DNA of 27,988 bases, from IMG/VR virus record IMGVR_UViG_3300021960_009059, positions 1 through 27,988 of that record. One strand, 5' to 3'. The stretch comes from a virus. A program made the translations under genes and the position numbers. This document shows positions 15,137 to 22,734 of this stretch, one piece after another; position 1 is the stretch's first letter, and the number at the start of each line of letters is the position of its first letter. The notes under the pieces are model-generated. The model ran no database searches, was not told the origin of the DNA, and saw only the letters and a list, made by a program, of their open reading frames with translations.

Positions 15137-16858
15137 TTATGCGTCAAATGTTGCGCCTGTTGGTTCTACTACGAAATCAAGAACAATAAATTCAGCTGTT
15201 TTAGATGGTTGTATAAATATTTGACCAACTAATTGGTTTCTATCTACTACATCTGCTGTATTATTCGTATCATCCATTACAACTCTATAGCTAAATAATC
15301 CTTGTTGTTGTACTACTGAGTCTAAGTAAGGATTAACTGCAGCTAAGAATCTGTTTCTAGTTGCGATAGTATTTTGTTCGAATACTAGATTTTTAGCTTG
15401 ATCACCTAAGAATTTTTTAAGTTCGATTAACAAACGTCTAACATTTACTCTATCTAAAGCTGATGCTTTAGTTTGTAAAGTCTTCTGTCCGAATACTGAT
15501 ATACCTGTTCCTGGGAAAGAAGCTATTGGATTTACTTTACCACTGTATAGTGAATCTCTATTTGCTCTAGTTAATTTTTTTCTTGTCTGTATTACTCCAA
15601 CTAATCCTCCTCTTACTAATCCAGCAGGTGCGAACCAAGGTGCTGAACTATTATCTGTAAATGCATATACTCCTGGTATTACAGTAGAAGCCGGTACCCA
15701 TACGTTTCTTCCTGTAGCTGACTGAACTTGTAACCAAGGCCAGTATGAAGCTGCGTAAGAGCTATTGTGTCCTGTAGCTTGTGAAGTTACGTTAGCAATT
15801 GTAAGTTCTGAGTATCCTACTAAATCAATAGCTGCTATACAATCTCCTCTAGTCTCTGCTAAAGAAACTAAACTATCTACAGTTGTTCCATGTGAAGCAT
15901 CTATTAACCCAGGTGCTGAAATAATATTGAATAAAAATTCATCTTTATTTCCTAATAAAGAAATAATATTTGTATAATCTCCTGCTACTAAACCTTGAGT
16001 ATTAGCTGCTATATTTCCAAATGATGTTTGAGTACTCTGTACTACATTTCCTGTGGCACCGTGGAATCCTCCTGAAGCTGCAGCTGGTAAAGAGCCACTT
16101 GCTGATGCTACTCTTATATTTCCGTCATTTCCTAAGTAGTCGAATGTTTTAGATGTAACTGAAGCTACATAAACATAATTCGATTTATTTACATAGTCAC
16201 CTGATTGAATAAGGTCACCGCTGCTTAGAGTTTGAAATTGATCTCCTATTTTTGCTGCAATATAATTTGGAGCATTTGGATCTAATGATAAATCGTTAAA
16301 AGTTTCTAATACAACTTTTCCATTTGTATTGTCATCTCCTCTTCTAATAGTTAAAGAAAAAGTTCCTTTTGCATTATCCTTATTACTTATTTCCCATCTT
16401 ATGTTATCTGCAGAACCTGAAACTAAAGAGCCATCAGAATTCTGTGTACCTGCGTCTAAGGATCCAGTTGTGTTGTTATATATTGAGCCTTTACCTATTG
16501 TTTTTAGTTGAAAAGGTTCAGTCGATCCTGAGGAAGGAAGTATTTTAGAATTAGAAGCATTAGCCCAGCCTGATGCTGTTGCTACTACTCTAGATACTAA
16601 TAAGCTTTCACCTCCTTGATCAAAATAGCTTTTTGCAGCTATTGAAGTAAGAAACTCGCCGCTTGTCGATGCACTTTCAAAAGTAACACCAAATTTTCTG
16701 CTATATTCGTTGTATGAAGTTACTAACGTTGGAACTTCTACAGGTCCTTTTACTGTAGGTCCGATAATTGCTGCCCCGACTGCTGTAGGTGCGGGTTGAA
16801 TAAAAGAGATGTCGTTTTCTCTTGAAAATACACCAGGGGAGATAATTGTTTCTGCCAT
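15137..16858 (-). CDS. Contractile tail sheath protein
   Basis: A 573-residue tail sheath subunit. It begins MAETIISPGVFSRENDISF and continues GAAIIGPTVKGPVEVPTLV and TSYNEYSRKFG, the classic N-terminal signature of sheath proteins. The variable middle (about 140-340) is Ser/Thr/Asn-rich and probably surface exposed. The C-terminal domain is conserved: GVIQTRKKLTRANRDSLY, then IASFPGTGISVFGQKTLQ, then DRVNVRRLLIELKKFL, and lastly FIQPSKTAEFIVLDFVVEPT. Six-fold rings of it surround the tail tube and contract on infection. There is no Shine-Dalgarno sequence before the ATG at 16858, but two TATTTATA motifs and a 105-base leader region precede it. It heads the tail cassette and is the first late gene after the modification island. 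Confidence 0.95.
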   Translation of the reverse strand: MAETIISPGVFSRENDISFIQPAPTAVGAAIIGPTVKGPVEVPTLVTSYNEYSRKFGVTFESASTSGEFLTSIAAKSYFDQGGESLLVSRVVATASGWANASNSKILPSSGSTEPFQLKTIGKGSIYNNTTGSLDAGTQNSDGSLVSGSADNIRWEISNKDNAKGTFSLTIRRGDDNTNGKVVLETFNDLSLDPNAPNYIAAKIGDQFQTLSSGDLIQSGDYVNKSNYVYVASVTSKTFDYLGNDGNIRVASASGSLPAAASGGFHGATGNVVQSTQTSFGNIAANTQGLVAGDYTNIISLLGNKDEFLFNIISAPGLIDASHGTTVDSLVSLAETRGDCIAAIDLVGYSELTIANVTSQATGHNSSYAASYWPWLQVQSATGRNVWVPASTVIPGVYAFTDNSSAPWFAPAGLVRGGLVGVIQTRKKLTRANRDSLYSGKVNPIASFPGTGISVFGQKTLQTKASALDRVNVRRLLIELKKFLGDQAKNLVFEQNTIATRNRFLAAVNPYLDSVVQQQGLFSYRVVMDDTNNTADVVDRNQLVGQIFIQPSKTAEFIVLDFVVEPTGATFDA

Positions 16859-16883
16859 GTTAGGTTAAGTTTGTTAAATTTCT

Positions 16884-16893
16884 ATTATAAATA
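16884..16893 (-). promoter_or_regulatory. TATTTATAAT motif upstream of tail sheath gene
   Basis: The coding strand reads CCCTATATTTATAATAGAA, 25 bases before the sheath ATG. It is the best placed of the recurring motifs and contains TATAAT. Being in the longest intergenic gap of the tail region, it is a good candidate for the main late promoter. Confidence 0.5.
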
Positions 16894-16901
16894 TAGGGAA
16901 A

Positions 16902-16926
16902 ATATCGAAAACCTTCTTTACGATAT
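16902..16926 (-). other. Weak hairpin in the sheath leader
   Basis: The coding strand has ATATCG and CGATAT separated by 13 bases and followed by TTTTCCC. The stem is only six base pairs and A/T-rich, so a terminator role is doubtful. It sits between the two TATTTATA copies and may be incidental. Confidence 0.25.
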
Positions 16927-16942
16927 GTTATCTACCTACATA

Positions 16943-16950
16943 TATAAATA
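16943..16950 (-). promoter_or_regulatory. Second TATTTATA motif in the sheath gap, within a palindrome
   Basis: The coding strand reads TACATATTTATATATGTA, a near-perfect palindrome with the motif inside, 13 bases after the stop of the 99-residue gene. It may be a promoter, an operator or a processing hairpin. Confidence 0.35.
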
Positions 16951-16963
16951 TGTACAAACTACG

Positions 16964-17263
16964 TTAACCTTTAAAAGGAATAAAAACTTGATTGTCGATA
17001 TCTACTGTGCCTTCCCCGTACTTATTAGTTAAAGTTTTAGATAATTGACGTTCAGATTCAAGATTACTTTCAAATACAGTATTATTTTTTCTTTTTCTGA
17101 TATCTAAGCTGGCTTCTAGCTGTCCGATAGATGCAAATTCGTTTACGACTATTTGTTTAGAGGTATTTAAATCAGTAATTAATTTAATCTCTGTTGGAGT
17201 CAAAGGAATAGTCTCAATTTGAGGTTTCTTTGCTTTAGATTTTAATTCTTTTATTGTTGCCAT
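16964..17263 (-). CDS. Small coiled-coil hypothetical protein
   Basis: A 99-residue protein starting MATIKELKSKAKKPQIETIP. A mainly helical, charged middle (about 22-80) would form a coiled coil (ASIGQLEASLDIRKRKNN, ERQLSKTLTNKYGEG). The end, KYGEGTVDIDNQVFIPF, has a TVDID pattern typical of short phage proteins of this shape. I recognise the general style (small coiled-coil proteins found in many AT-rich phages) but no function. It overlaps the upstream glycosyltransferase-like gene by 13 bases and so belongs to the end of the island operon, yet it directly precedes the sheath gap. It may be a chaperone or minor tail factor; this is a guess from position. Confidence 0.65.
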   Translation of the reverse strand: MATIKELKSKAKKPQIETIPLTPTEIKLITDLNTSKQIVVNEFASIGQLEASLDIRKRKNNTVFESNLESERQLSKTLTNKYGEGTVDIDNQVFIPFKG

Positions 17264-17901
17264 GGTTTACTATCTGGTATTAACAGGTCTGTATCCTGTA
17301 TTAGTTTTATATTACAATTATTTATCCATTCTTTCCAAAATATACTCCCTTCACAATTATTACCGTATTCTCTTCTTACGTCTAGATCAGTTGAGTACAT
17401 TCTATGTACAAAGCTTTCTTCTAAGATATGAAATATTTTACTAAAAGCCAACGGGTAGCCTGAAAATAATCTTTCATCCATAGTTTTATAGTGAATAGAG
17501 CCATATACACACTCTTCTTTTTTGGTGCCTTCTAAAAGAGGTCTAGACTGTAGGTAAGCTTTATTAAAATAATGTTCTAAGTTACCTTGATACTTTATAC
17601 CCCCAATCAAATTAGGTTTAAATTTAATTATTTTATCGTAAATAAAAATATTATCTATCATATTTACGGCTTTGTATGTAGAATAAAAATAAGAATGTCT
17701 TTTAGAATCAAATAATGGCTCTTTTACTTCTACAAATAAATTTCTACAGTATTTTTTATAGCGATTTAATTTTTTTACCCACCTGGGGTTATCATCAATA
17801 TTCCAAGTATAACAGTATATATCAGTATTACTATCTAAGAACGGTATAATATTATCTGACAGATGTGTTACTAAACCTGATATAATAATTGCTTTATTCA
17901 T
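17251..17901 (-). CDS. Glycosyltransferase-like protein (paralogue 2)
   Basis: A 216-residue member of the same family as the proteins at 13081-13893 and 21213-22016. Shared landmarks are an opening strand (MNKAIIISGLVTHLSDNI), TDIYCYTWNIDD (26-37) and YDKIIKFKPNLIGG (88-101), the equivalent of YDYxxxKxxxDL. In this copy the acidic residue of the RxD block is asparagine (N97) and the arginine is lost, so it may be inactive or use another site. The C-terminal half has many aromatic and charged residues (YGSIHYKTMDERLFSGYPLA, SIFWKEWINNCN). There is no membrane anchor. It overlaps the genes on both sides, so it is co-translated with the phosphodiesterase-like gene. A role in glycan assembly is inferred from the island; catalysis is not demonstrated. 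Confidence 0.55.
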   Translation of the reverse strand: MNKAIIISGLVTHLSDNIIPFLDSNTDIYCYTWNIDDNPRWVKKLNRYKKYCRNLFVEVKEPLFDSKRHSYFYSTYKAVNMIDNIFIYDKIIKFKPNLIGGIKYQGNLEHYFNKAYLQSRPLLEGTKKEECVYGSIHYKTMDERLFSGYPLAFSKIFHILEESFVHRMYSTDLDVRREYGNNCEGSIFWKEWINNCNIKLIQDTDLLIPDSKPWQQ

Positions 17902-18334
17902 ACTCTCCTACGTAGTCACTACATACTCCTCTAGTTAAGTCAACTGGTGTGTTATTAGTGCTTTCCGGCATTACTAGTATACCGTTATCTAATGAATTTA
18001 TACTCCAAATAAAACCCTTAGAAGTTAATGTAGCATAATCATTTTCATGCCAAAAATAATTTAACTTATAACCTCCTTTATCTATTTCAACTAACTTAAC
18101 TAAAGCTTCTTTATTTTTACAATGTATCCACATTTTATTATACCAGTTTTTTAACAGTTCATAAGGAAACTGGTACTGAGGTTCGTCATGTCCTAAAACG
18201 AATTTACTGTCTATATAGTGAATATCTACTTCTACATCAAAACCTGCCCGTAATGCTTCATATACGTAAGCCGGGTTATTTTCTCTGTCAGGATTAGGTC
18301 CTGTAATATTACCTCTATGAGAAATTAAAATCAT
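17894..18334 (-). CDS. Short glycerophosphodiesterase / PI-PLC-like protein
   Basis: A 146-residue protein with the catalytic marks of the GDPD / PLC-like phosphodiesterase fold. HRGN at 6-9 supplies the H-R pair, E18 lies in DRENNP, E35 and D37 in GFDVEVDIHY, and a second histidine in LGHDEP (48-52). The sequence is about 90 residues shorter than full GDPD enzymes. It has only the first part of the barrel plus a compact second half (KMWIHCKNKEALVKLVEI, FIWSINSLDNGILVMPE). Compact proteins of this sort occur in polysaccharide gene clusters, where they may cleave or transfer glycerol- or other phospho-groups. All key residues are present, so activity is plausible. It overlaps the aminotransferase gene by 20 bases upstream and the paralogue 2 gene by 8 bases downstream. 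Confidence 0.72.
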   Translation of the reverse strand: MILISHRGNITGPNPDRENNPAYVYEALRAGFDVEVDIHYIDSKFVLGHDEPQYQFPYELLKNWYNKMWIHCKNKEALVKLVEIDKGGYKLNYFWHENDYATLTSKGFIWSINSLDNGILVMPESTNNTPVDLTRGVCSDYVGEYE

Positions 18335-19337
18335 GATTCTTTATAATAGGTTCATAATTTAATTTTATCCACATACCTTCTTCACCGGGTAGTAAATTAG
18401 TCCTATGGTGTATTCTTTGTAGTTCTAAAAGTTCAGATAAATCTTTACCATTCTGGTTTTGTTTTATAAAAACCCAACTACATTCTGTATCTCTTATCTC
18501 TACTCCTTGTTCAATTAACTTTTCAACAAATTTTTTCTTTCCTTCACTTATATCTTTAAAGTAGTTAAGAAAAAAAGTATGGTGTTTAATTATAAAATCT
18601 ATATACCTTGCTCCTAGTGAATTAATAGGGTACATAAGTCTTAGCTTACTATAATAGCTACTAATATTATTTTTACTTGATATTAAAACTCCTACTCTAA
18701 GTCCTGCTGCTCCATATGCTTTAGAAAATGTTCTAAGTACAGTAAGGTTTTCATATTCATTAATTAATTCTATACTAGATTTTAAATTAGTTAATTCTAT
18801 ATAAGCTTCATCTACTATTAAATGTACTCCTGTATCTAAAATTTTTCTAATATTATCTACACTTTGAGTATCTCCTATAGGTGAATTAGGATTAGCAAGT
18901 ATGACAAACTGTGTATCTTTGTCTATTAATTCAATAATAGAATCTACATTTAAGTTTAAGTTTGTATAAACAGCTTTTTTAACCTGTGTTTCACTTATAT
19001 CAGCATAAACATTATACATAGGAAAACAGTAATCTGAGGTTACTATGTTTTTACAGCATACATCGAATGTATCGAAAATAGTTTTTATACCAAAATCACT
19101 ACCGTGAGTAAGCATAATATTTTCTGATTCTACTCCGTACATATTAGCTACTTTAACTTTTAAAGGGGCTATATCGGGGTAATGAAAAATATCTTCTTGC
19201 TCTATAGATGATAAAAAATTATCAAATACTTCATCAGGTAGATAAGTATTTCTTTCATTTTGACCTAAGTAAATACGGTATTTTTTTCTATCTGTATTTT
19301 TTTGATACCTTTCAACTTTCTTTAAAAAACCTTTCAT
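18315..19337 (-). CDS. HisC-type PLP-dependent aminotransferase
   Basis: A 340-residue class I/II aminotransferase of the histidinol-phosphate / threonine-phosphate decarboxylase group. It keeps the PLP-site residues: ANPNSPIG (148-155), VDEAYIEL (175-182) and RTFSKAYGAAGLRVG (202-216), with K206 as the Schiff-base lysine and R214 as a phosphate or PLP contact. The substrate-side segment GQNERNTYLP (25-34) and the ending MWIKLNYEP also fit. HisC homologues in surface-polysaccharide clusters are often thought to transaminate or decarboxylate phosphorylated amino alcohols. The phage has no other histidine-pathway gene in view, so a biosynthetic role in histidine is unlikely. The next gene upstream is the SGNH protein (gap 9 bases) and the downstream one is the phosphodiesterase. 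It is co-transcribed with nucleotidyltransferases that could use its product. Confidence 0.85.
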   Translation of the reverse strand: MKGFLKKVERYQKNTDRKKYRIYLGQNERNTYLPDEVFDNFLSSIEQEDIFHYPDIAPLKVKVANMYGVESENIMLTHGSDFGIKTIFDTFDVCCKNIVTSDYCFPMYNVYADISETQVKKAVYTNLNLNVDSIIELIDKDTQFVILANPNSPIGDTQSVDNIRKILDTGVHLIVDEAYIELTNLKSSIELINEYENLTVLRTFSKAYGAAGLRVGVLISSKNNISSYYSKLRLMYPINSLGARYIDFIIKHHTFFLNYFKDISEGKKKFVEKLIEQGVEIRDTECSWVFIKQNQNGKDLSELLELQRIHHRTNLLPGEEGMWIKLNYEPIIKNHDFNFS

Positions 19338-19346
19338 ATTTTAAAA

Positions 19347-20297
19347 TTATAATACTTCTTTTGTTCGTAGTGCACGTTTTACATCTCTTTTTATATTCAG
19401 AGTAGATGCTAAGTGTTTAGCAAAGTAACTATTACCTAATTCAGAAAAATGATAGTCTCCTTCTAGCCCGTAATCTCTATGTAAAGTAGGTACATCTTTA
19501 GCTAATAATTTTGGTGTTCCTATAGATTGCTTTATAATTGTTGACATTCCTTCAGTACCTATAATATTTAACTCTTCATATAAGTCTGCCATAGTTAGTG
19601 GCCCTTGTATTGCCTTTTCCCAACCTACCCTATGGTACTGACTGTATATCTCTTCATAAATTTTAATTTCCTGGAGTGTTAATTTAGGTAGGGTGAACCA
19701 CGGTTTAGCGAATATTCGAAACTCTGCTCCGTTTTTTTCAAATACTTTCTGTAAAAAAAGTAACTGGTAAAAGTACTCAATCATAAAAAAATTTTCATCG
19801 TACAAATGGAAAAGATAGTCTTTTTGCATTCTATTAAGACCGCTTTCTTCTGGGTAGTTGTTAGTACAAAAATGGTGTTGTGTTTCAAAGGCCATACGGC
19901 CATTATCGTATCTTATCAGTAGTTCGTCCCTATAGTTATATTGTAGCTGTACTATAACTAAATGATTAGTTAAGTCAGGTGTATTATAGAAGTAGTTCTG
20001 CAATGATCTTATTGTAGTAGTAGTACCAAGTCCTCCGTAACCTAAGTTAACTATATTTCCAATATTAATATAGTCTCTTAAATATGCCATCCAGGTTAGA
20101 TTGTTAGTTATAAATTCTGCTGTACAATCTGTGTTAAATTTATTTTTAATTTTATCATTAGCCCACTCAAATACCCAATTAGGATCATTCCAGGTATCTC
20201 TAGGCCGATTTTGGTACTTAGTGAAAGCACACCCTTGAGTATGAGAACAGCCTGCTGCTACTAAAGTGTAACACTTATTAAAATCTATTTTATTCAT
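19347..20297 (-). CDS. SGNH-hydrolase-like protein
   Basis: A 316-residue protein with SGNH-fold landmarks. GCSHTQG (16-22) replaces the usual GDSxxxG and includes candidate nucleophile S18. NLGYGGLGTT (84-93) supplies the glycine block and QYNYRDE (119-125) the asparagine block. DYHFSELGNSY near the C-terminus supplies the D/H pair, although the D-to-H spacing is one residue shorter than the common DxxH. GCSHT is common in phage and viral members of this fold, where the role may be removal or transfer of acetyl or other acyl groups on glycans. There is no signal peptide, so it would work in the cytoplasm or on virions. It overlaps the radical SAM gene by 8 bases. A second protein of this type, truncated by the window, stands at the other end of the island (27419-27988). 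Confidence 0.75.
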   Translation of the reverse strand: MNKIDFNKCYTLVAAGCSHTQGCAFTKYQNRPRDTWNDPNWVFEWANDKIKNKFNTDCTAEFITNNLTWMAYLRDYINIGNIVNLGYGGLGTTTTIRSLQNYFYNTPDLTNHLVIVQLQYNYRDELLIRYDNGRMAFETQHHFCTNNYPEESGLNRMQKDYLFHLYDENFFMIEYFYQLLFLQKVFEKNGAEFRIFAKPWFTLPKLTLQEIKIYEEIYSQYHRVGWEKAIQGPLTMADLYEELNIIGTEGMSTIIKQSIGTPKLLAKDVPTLHRDYGLEGDYHFSELGNSYFAKHLASTLNIKRDVKRALRTKEVL

Positions 20298-21216
20298 GTT
20301 TAATTAACTTTAGCATTGGTGCGAGTTCTTTATATGAACAAGTAGCACAGTGACTTGTAGGTTTATTAGTGGCACATCCTTGTTGTACTGCTTGGAAATC
20401 TTTAGAGTTTCTTATTTCTTCTACAGTATTTTCAAATAAGTTACCAAACGGCTTAGCACCTGTGTTAAGACAACACATTTTTACATGCCCTTCTACTGTA
20501 GTATAAATTCCTTCTTTTACCCAGAAACAATCAGGAAAATCCCATTCATCTTTTCCTTTTAAATTATCTTTCCAGTTTTCTTTTAAATACTTTATTTCTT
20601 TTTGAGTATATCCTCCAGGCATATTTTTATCTTCACTCCATTCTTGTGCAATATTTAATCTAAGCTCTTCCAAACCATAAACATCTACTATTTCATCTTG
20701 AATAGTTTGAATATCGTAAACATTATCTGGGTTTACAACATAATTACAAGTAACTCTGCATCCATGTCTTTCCATAGGCTTAAAGTGTTCTAAAAAAGAC
20801 ATAAGTTTATCCCATTTAGCAGGTGCTCTATCTCTTTCGTATGAATCTTTATATCCATCAATACTAAAATAAAGAAGGTCTATATATTTCATACTTTCAT
20901 TAAACTTTCTACCCATTTTAGTATCAGGTCTGATAGGATATTGACAGTTGGTAGCTACTATTAAAAAAGCATCTGGGAAATATTCTTTAAAAGTTTTACA
21001 TATTTCATCAAACTGAGGGTGCAGCATAGGTTCTCCCATACCCATAAGTTTAGCCTCTTCAATTGGATGATGTTTAATATTTTCAAGCATTTGTCGAAAC
21101 TTAGGTAAAGGCATATGCTGTAAAGCACCTATAACTTCTTTTCTATTGCAAAAAGAACAGTCTAGATTACAGTAATTAGTAGTCTCTAAATAAGCGTACG
21201 TTATTGGTTTATTCAT
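20290..21216 (-). CDS. Radical SAM protein with SPASM-type C-terminus
   Basis: A 308-residue radical S-adenosylmethionine enzyme. The [4Fe-4S] cluster motif CxxxCxxC is C16, C20 and C23 (TTNYCNLDCSFC). The GGEP-like motif is MGMGEPMLHP (58-67), followed by IDLLYFSIDGY (112-122) at the SAM-binding strand. The C-terminal part has C230 (FPDCFWV), the pair C248-C249 (VKMCCLNTG) and C281, C290 and C293 (GCATN, HCATC), the pattern of a SPASM or twitch auxiliary cluster domain. SPASM enzymes act on peptides, proteins or sugars by radical epimerisation, dehydrogenation or bond formation. No precursor peptide is visible nearby. The setting among nucleotidyltransferases and glycosyltransferase-like genes favours a sugar or activated-metabolite substrate. 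The neighbours overlap on both sides (8 and 4 bases). Confidence 0.9.
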   Translation of the reverse strand: MNKPITYAYLETTNYCNLDCSFCNRKEVIGALQHMPLPKFRQMLENIKHHPIEEAKLMGMGEPMLHPQFDEICKTFKEYFPDAFLIVATNCQYPIRPDTKMGRKFNESMKYIDLLYFSIDGYKDSYERDRAPAKWDKLMSFLEHFKPMERHGCRVTCNYVVNPDNVYDIQTIQDEIVDVYGLEELRLNIAQEWSEDKNMPGGYTQKEIKYLKENWKDNLKGKDEWDFPDCFWVKEGIYTTVEGHVKMCCLNTGAKPFGNLFENTVEEIRNSKDFQAVQQGCATNKPTSHCATCSYKELAPMLKLIKHE

Positions 21217-22016
21217 ACTATTTTTCCTTTAAATCCAGGCAGGGTAGCTTTATTTTCTTTTTTTAATTGATTTTTATGCATAGCTAACTGATGTGTTAAG
21301 TTTTCTGATGAAGCATATTGTTCAAAAACTTTATGATCTAAAACCGGTCTCATCAGAAATAATTCTATATAAGTATTCTTTATATTAAAATTAAAAAACT
21401 TAAAGAAGTAAATATGATTCCAGTGACCTCCTTCTCTATATGTTATATTTAATTTTTTATAATGCTTATGAATCCAGAAAAAGTTATACATTAATGAATG
21501 TAAATCTGCTGCTAGTGAATTTTCTATAAACATATAATCTTGATTCAACCTATATGCAGGGAAAGATCCTCTGCTATTTTTTTCTTCTGATAGTATAAAC
21601 TCATCTAAAGTATATACACAAGGTAAAGTTTCGTTTTTAAAATTTATTTCTGATAAGCTTTCATAAAATCTTTTTTTTGCTATTACTAAATCTACTCTTT
21701 TTACTATAACATAGTCGTAAGTAAACTGTTCTTCAACTTCTACTTTTCTTTTTAATTGTATAGAGTTTGATATAGAAAATGCCATTTTAGGAGTATTTCC
21801 TGTCACTCCTTCTTTTTCTATTATAGATTGATCTAAAAATAACTTATCTTTGAAGTTTAAATTAAGTAAGCTAGTATCAAAATCATTCCAAGTTGCTATA
21901 AATATATCAACTAAGTAACTATCATTATCACAAAGATACTCATAGTACTCTTTTAACTTATCTACGAACCGGACTTGGCCGAAAAGACATATCGCTATTC
22001 TTTTTTTACTTTCCAT
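21213..22016 (-). CDS. Glycosyltransferase-like protein (paralogue 3)
   Basis: A 267-residue protein opening MESKKRIAICLFGQVRFVDK, a first-strand and loop pattern (xxxFGQxR) seen in small glycosyltransferase-like proteins of polysaccharide loci. DIFIATWNDFD (37-47) and YDYVIVKRVDLVIAK (100-114, with R107 and D109 forming the RxD block) align with paralogues 1 and 2. The C-terminal part (residues 150-230) contains RLNQDYMFIENSLAADLHS and HKHYKKLNITYREGGHWNH, with several conserved-looking histidines. There is no signal peptide. It overlaps the radical SAM gene (4 bases) and the nucleotidyltransferase gene (11 bases), so the three are translated together. The nucleotidyltransferase could supply its donor. 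This is the best preserved of the three copies, though enzymatic function is inferred. Confidence 0.6.
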   Translation of the reverse strand: MESKKRIAICLFGQVRFVDKLKEYYEYLCDNDSYLVDIFIATWNDFDTSLLNLNFKDKLFLDQSIIEKEGVTGNTPKMAFSISNSIQLKRKVEVEEQFTYDYVIVKRVDLVIAKKRFYESLSEINFKNETLPCVYTLDEFILSEEKNSRGSFPAYRLNQDYMFIENSLAADLHSLMYNFFWIHKHYKKLNITYREGGHWNHIYFFKFFNFNIKNTYIELFLMRPVLDHKVFEQYASSENLTHQLAMHKNQLKKENKATLPGFKGKIV

Positions 22017-22734
22017 TTAAATATTTCTCTAAGTATTCTGGTGTTCCTAGTTCGTATACCTTATCTACTTGAGTTATAATATACTGCTTACCGTCTTTTA
22101 TACCGTAGTTATAGACAGGAGCAACATAAAATTCATTATTAACTCTATCATTAGCTGCAATCATTTCTTCAGCATACTTTACGTAATCAGAACCTTTACT
22201 CCAAAAATAATATCCAGCAGTAGCATCGTTAGATATAACTTGTTTTTCTGCTACTTCTGTTACAAACCCTTCTTTATTGGATTTAGCGTATGACCAATCT
22301 GTACTATCTCCCCAAAAGCATGGTATACCTCCATCATATTTTTTTATTTTTTCAAAAGTATCTTCAACATTATAATCAATCATCTGATCAGTATTAAATG
22401 AAAGCATTGGAGTATCATTGTTAACATACTCCTTAGCTAAAAGTAAAGTACAAGCAGCTCCTTCTGTAGTACCGTCAATTTTAACTATCTCAATATTATT
22501 ATGCCCTATTATTTCGTTAAAAATACTAAAATTATACTTTTCGTAATCAGATTTTTGACATAGTATGATAGTTTTAAATTCTGAGTTGAATTCAAAGTTA
22601 AGATTTTCTATTACTCTTTGAATCATAGGTTTTCCGTTTACGTCTATAAACGGTTTTGAATCTGTATATCCTTGTTCTGTAAATCTCGAACCTTTCCCTG
22701 CCATGGGTATAACTATGTTAAAAAATTGCTTCAT
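22006..22734 (-). CDS. Sugar-phosphate nucleotidyltransferase
   Basis: A 242-residue protein with the complete nucleotidyltransferase core. MAGKGSRFTEQGYTDSKPF (11-29) includes the GxGxR phosphate loop and the lysine that contacts the sugar phosphate. DGTTEGAACTLLLA (87-100) is the base-binding loop, and SFNTDQMI (112-119) holds the metal-binding aspartate D116. The closing segments VAEKQVISNDATAGYYFW and EFYVAPVYNYGIKDG are typical of GlmU/RfbA/LicC-like enzymes of the single-domain kind. It would couple NTP to a phosphorylated sugar or amino alcohol, giving the activated donor needed by the glycosyltransferase-like proteins. It has no acyltransferase tail. It overlaps both neighbours (11 and 17 bases). 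Which nucleotide and substrate it uses cannot be told from the sequence. Confidence 0.87.
   Translation of the reverse strand: MKQFFNIVIPMAGKGSRFTEQGYTDSKPFIDVNGKPMIQRVIENLNFEFNSEFKTIILCQKSDYEKYNFSIFNEIIGHNNIEIVKIDGTTEGAACTLLLAKEYVNNDTPMLSFNTDQMIDYNVEDTFEKIKKYDGGIPCFWGDSTDWSYAKSNKEGFVTEVAEKQVISNDATAGYYFWSKGSDYVKYAEEMIAANDRVNNEFYVAPVYNYGIKDGKQYIITQVDKVYELGTPEYLEKYLNGK

Noticed and set aside
16902-16926. Hairpin in the sheath leader as a terminator of the island operon
   Set aside because: The stem is only six A/T-rich pairs with a 13-base loop and a four-T tract, so it is not convincing. It is kept only as a low-confidence feature.
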